This document shows positions 60,601-64,000 of a stretch of 64,000 nucleotides of DNA, piece by piece. The first letter of the stretch is position 1; each line of letters opens with the position of its first letter. A program made the translations under genes and the position numbers. A model generated the notes under the pieces. The model had not been told where the DNA came from. It saw nothing but the letters and a program-made list of their open reading frames with translations, and ran no database searches. Source of the stretch: Ustulina deusta (taxonomy: Eukaryota > Ascomycota > Sordariomycetes > Xylariales > Xylariaceae); assembly GCA_023159155.1 (NCBI GenBank), contig JAJNNX010000035.1, positions 186,001 to 250,000 of the forward strand. Direction: 5' to 3'.

Positions 60601-62187
60601 ACCAGTATAAATTAAAGACACGCCTAATCCCCATACAAAAGAGTTGATCACTTAGGTATCAGCAATATCTCTCGTGTCTTGGGCATCGGGTAATATCGCT
60701 TAACTAGGCACCCAGGTCGTTTGCTGCTAGTTGTGTTACCACATATCCACGCGGCCGTTAGCTGGGGAGGTCCAGGTGAATAGAAGGACATGATGTGAGC
60801 ATTCGATCGTGATCAGAGACGGCACCACCCCCGGTCGATATGGATACCATATACTCCAAGACATAGTTGTGTACACCAACCTCTTCGCTCATGGGTCTGA
60901 GAGGCGAGTTTCTAAGATAACATACGCAATCGAAATGTTGGGGGGTCATTTCATTGTCGCCCGCGGTTCTGATCCGACTCACCCTCAGGAGGTGGCGTTC
61001 CCCGGCCTTGCTTTCGTTCGCGATCTTGTTGCTATTGATTCGTCAATAAATGAAAAGGGATGACACCGGAAATGCACTCGTGGACGTACAGCATTCCACC
61101 TTGCTTCATTGATGGAGTGGCGCGTGTAACTGGAGGGTTCCGGTTTAGTAATTTCTTTCGAGCCGAATTCCGAAGCGGATCAAGTAAGGGGTAGGTAGAT
61201 TTACGCAAATAAAACCCACGCCATACAGAAGGCGGCGGCGGGGGCCATGATTGTCTGTGTCGATCACTTAGTATGCACACGATATCTCATAATGGTTGGC
61301 TTACGACATACTCGGGGCGTGATGCTTCCTCTCGGGGCCATCTTGGTAATAAGAAGACAGGCTTTGGAAAGCTGAGTTATTTAGAGGTTTGCCGACAAGC
61401 GAGAAAATCAAGCCTTTGAACTAATATAAATAGCATCGACGACCTTTTTACATGGTAGTTTAAGATATTGAATTGGCTCTACTGCGCCTTTGCTGGCACT
61501 TTCGAATCGTGTAAAATGTCCCCTTCGATATTGATGACTGATTCGGTTGAGCGTCGGTATTCATTTTACGGAAGAACTTGGGGGCGCGACGCGGCTACCT
61601 ACGCCACCTAGAACCTACTTCACTGTTAGACAGATATGTAGGTAGACGAGGTTAGGCACATAAAGAAGTGGGCACAGAAAGAAAGCTGCCTGCCAACCGA
61701 AACCGGACCGGCGCAAACAGGTGACATCACCGTTACGAACAGGAAGTACCCGTCTTCCTTCTCAAACGAAATTCAAGTATCACTCACAGGGCCAATAGTA
61801 ACTCACTGTAGAATAAGTACCTAGCTTTTTAATGCTGGATCTTTGCAATTCAGATATGGTATGGAAAATTCAGATAAAAATGTGGTGACCTTTTATATTA
61901 ATATTTTACATCAATAGCTTGGTACATAGGTGATATGCCCACATGGGATACCCCCCCAGAAGCTAGAGGACTACAGCTTGATCGGCCTCAACCTCTGGCT
62001 CTGCTCTTCGAACACCCTGAACAGCGTCAGGAACATTCTTTGCTTGAACTGTGACCAAGTTGCCTCGGGACAGCCAGGATGACTTCGAGCGTTCAACGTC
62101 GTACCGCACTGGACATGACAACTTTCAATCCCCGCGGTTGAGAACGTGTGTCGCCAGTAACTAAACATTTCTTCCAGAAATCTCTGC
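57650..62187. other. 4.5-kb gene desert
   Basis: No open frame exceeds about 114 codons, none is recognisable and none joins by splicing. The right half (about 59100-61950) is AT-richer than the rest of the window. It is followed directly by a broken phosphotransferase gene, which suggests decayed accessory DNA, but I cannot see terminal repeats or transposase motifs. Confidence 0.55.
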
Positions 62188-62606
62188 CGCGTTTCCTTCT
62201 ACACATCCGGCGCATTCAATAAGCTTTATCGGGGTTGACTGCGCCACAAAACCTTGCTAATGAGGGTCACCCTACCCGTTTATCCTCACCACAAGATGGG
62301 GGACGAGGTGGCCACCTTAAGCTGGTTACGGCGTAATACTACAGTCCCAGTTCCGAACATCGTTACATTTGATGATAGCAACAATAACGAGATTGGGTTC
62401 GAATGGATATTGATGGAACTTATGCCCGGCTCCCAAGCCTACCAGAAATGGCGAACCATGTTGATGGAGCAGAAAGTGGCCATCACGAAGGCGCATTGCC
62501 GAAATTCAGGCGGAGCTATGCTGCAGGTGCAGTGTCGAACGCACTAATCAAAGACTCCCTCACAAACCCTAACCGTTTTGAGGACCGTTTCTATATTCAT
62601 TCCTGA
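62188..62606 (+). pseudogene. Frameshifted aminoglycoside/choline-type phosphotransferase remnant
   Basis: Pieces of a fungal phosphotransferase-enzyme (APH) family protein are readable but in different frames. A short piece with the family block SGAFNKLY lies near 62208-62231. One base appears lost just after it; the second piece (about 62256-62495) then shows MRVTLPVYPHHK, EVATLSWLRRNTTVPVPNI and the conserved GFEWILMELMPG. About 62495 another one-base shift follows (one extra base), after which an IAEIQAEL-like helix is visible in a third frame. The C-terminal catalytic half, with the HGD and DxD motifs, is not present. At least two frameshifts and the missing half make this a pseudogene. 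APH-family genes are abundant and fast-evolving in moulds; the original substrate is unknown. Confidence 0.8.
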
Positions 62607-62957
62607 GGTACAGGTAAGTACTTTTTAGTCGGCACCTGCCTGACGATAGCCGATAGGGTGAGCCGAGAACCGACGAGTACACTAACCCCAATTCGTTGTA
62701 CCCCTGGCATATTCAACCTACCGGTACTAGTGCACCTAGGGCAGGTATCTAGGTACCTAACCTTACCCACTTCACGCCGCCAGGGAGGTATCGAAGTACC
62801 TATAACCAACCAACCAACCTAGGTACGTATCCTTCAAGCCACTTCTCTCCAAGTCCAACAAACGCAAAAGAGCAACCTGCTCTTCTTCAAACGATGAAAG
62901 CCAAACCCGCCATGACTTAGCCATTTCCCATGACGTGTTATTTTCACGACGGACAAA
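62607..62957. promoter_or_regulatory. Upstream region of the J-domain gene
   Basis: A 350-base region dense in TACCTA/AGGTACC words (about 62700-62830). It presumably holds the promoter of the J-domain gene. Confidence 0.45.
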
Positions 62958-64000
62958 ATGTCTACTACCGTACTGTCCCTGCTGGGATGGATGTTTCTCC
63001 CTAACGTAAGCGTCTCTTCCCGACCTCGATCTCTCTCTCTCTCTCTGTCCCTCTCTCTTTGACGCCCGTCACCCCTCTCCCTCCAGGTCTTTTCGCCCAG
63101 CCCTGTACAGAGAAAGCCCGTTCGAAGATGCACGACTAACCAGCCTCTCCCCCACAGCTCGTAACCGGCTGGGCCCAATCCATCTACTACGGCCTGACGA
63201 TCCGCGCCGGCGACCCACGGCCACCGCCGAACTCAGCGCGTTGGCAGCTCCACCGCCGGCGCATCCACGCGCTGGTCATCACGCTGTACCTGCTATACAC
63301 GATCTACGAGGCGCACTGGGAGCTGCAGCGCGGCGGGAGCTTCTACGCGTCGCTCGGCGTCCCCTTCGACGCCAGCGAGCGCACCATCAAGAGCCGGTTC
63401 CGACGGCTGGCCGCCCTGCACCACCCGGACAAAGTCTCGCACTCCTCCTCCTCCGACGCGGGCGATTTCTTCATGCACCTCAAGACGGCCTCGGACGTGC
63501 TGACGAATCCAACCCAGCGCTTCGCGTACGAGCGCTTCGGCCCCGAGATCCTGGCGTGGCGCCACTGCGTCTCGCTCCGCGACTACGTGTGGCGCGGCCT
63601 GCAGACGCAGGTCCTGATGCACTACGGCCTGGCCGCCGCGGGGCTCTACGGCCTCGGGTTCCTGGGCTACTTCGAGCTTGGGCGGTACTGGCGGTGGGTG
63701 ACGCTAGTCGGGCTGTGTGTCTTCGAGGCGCACACCGTGATGCGGCCGCGGTTCCCGGCCTTCGTGGAGACGGTCGTGAACCCGTTCCTCGTGCGCTTCA
63801 CCTCGCACGCTCCCTACCTGCCCTTCCAGGTCGTCGCGCTCGCCCGCCGCGTCGCCATAGCCATCTACATCGCGATCGGCCAGCTCGGCCCCGTGCTCCG
63901 CGCCGGCCGCGACCAGGAGGCCGCCGCCGAAGAGAAGGCGCTGCAGCAGAACCTGGAGCGCCTGGAACATACTGCCAAGTTCATGGATGCCGACGCCACA
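62958..64000 (+). CDS. Membrane-associated J-domain (Hsp40) protein, partial
   Basis: Exons 62958-63005 and 63158-64000 (open at the window edge) give 297 visible residues. A first hydrophobic segment (VLSLLGWMFLPNLVTGW) and a second (ALVITLYLLYTIYEAHW) precede a J domain at about 77-145 (YASLGVPFDASERTIKSRFRRLA, then the diagnostic HPD at 105-107, then DVLTNPTQRFAYERFG). The HPD loop is what stimulates Hsp70 ATPase. Further hydrophobic segments follow (LAAAGLYGLGFLGYF, WVTLVGLCVFEA and later ones), so the protein is polytopic, probably in the ER membrane, like the fungal proteins annotated as membrane-associated DnaJ chaperones. The intron carries a (CT)n tract. Coding DNA is strongly GC-rich. 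The C-terminal end lies beyond base 64000. Confidence 0.88.

Overview
This window looks like nuclear DNA of a filamentous ascomycete (Pezizomycotina, most likely a Sordariomycete; the genus cannot be fixed from sequence reading alone). The reasons are: many short spliceosomal introns of about 50-200 nt with GTAAGT/GTATGT-like donors; protein families typical of moulds (a tannase/feruloyl esterase, an ankyrin protein with a fungal NLR-type N-terminus, Ecm33, a DUF2408 protein); an intron-bearing nuclear tRNA-His; and long AT-leaning gaps between genes peppered with TACCTA/AGGTA-type short motifs. No CRISPR array, rRNA, prophage or bacterial operon was seen. Exon joins were worked out by eye; in every spliced model the summed exon lengths keep one open frame from ATG to stop (or to the window edge), but none is backed by transcript data.

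Layout. 1-6443: gene-poor, holding only a tRNA-His (5185-5274, minus). 6444-10262 (+): five-exon NLR-like/ankyrin gene. 11882-13307 (-): mitochondrial NAD+ carrier, which shares a 1.9-kb head-to-head region with qcr7 (15165-15885, +; complex III subunit). 17628-19142 (-): six-exon Anp1-family Golgi mannosyltransferase, head-to-head with a 3-methyladenine DNA glycosylase (21672-23340, +). 24976-26858 (+): secreted tannase-family esterase, followed by 5 kb without a recognisable gene. 31963-33235 (+): GPI-anchored Ecm33, tail-to-tail with an SPF45/RBM17 splicing factor (34184-35916, -). 37825-38418 (-): small unrecognised acidic-tailed protein. 40663-41800 (+): YCII-domain protein, tail-to-tail with a DUF2408 protein (42105-43748, -). 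45443-46011 (+): ribosomal stalk protein P1, tail-to-tail with a UBA/UBX Cdc48 cofactor (46421-47518, -). 48799-49990 (+): VAP/Scs2 ER tether, tail-to-tail with a dihydroceramide delta-4 desaturase (50996-52244, -). 55565-57649 (-): large F-box protein. 57650-62187: 4.5-kb gene desert ending in a frameshifted phosphotransferase pseudogene (62188-62606). 62958-64000 (+): membrane J-domain protein that runs off the window.

Functionally this is mostly ordinary housekeeping: respiration and mitochondrial NAD+ supply, N-glycan mannosylation and cell wall (Anp1, Ecm33), splicing, translation, protein quality control (UBX, J-protein, F-box), ER contact sites and sphingolipids, and DNA base-excision repair. 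The accessory parts are the NLR-like ankyrin gene, the esterase and the pseudogene. The most interesting points are two genes (DNA glycosylase and YCII protein) whose in-frame upstream ATG adds a mitochondrial-type presequence, an ankyrin protein that keeps the NLR-type head but lacks a nucleotide-binding domain, an 88-residue internal repeat in the DUF2408 protein, and perfect palindromes in the gene-poor left end.
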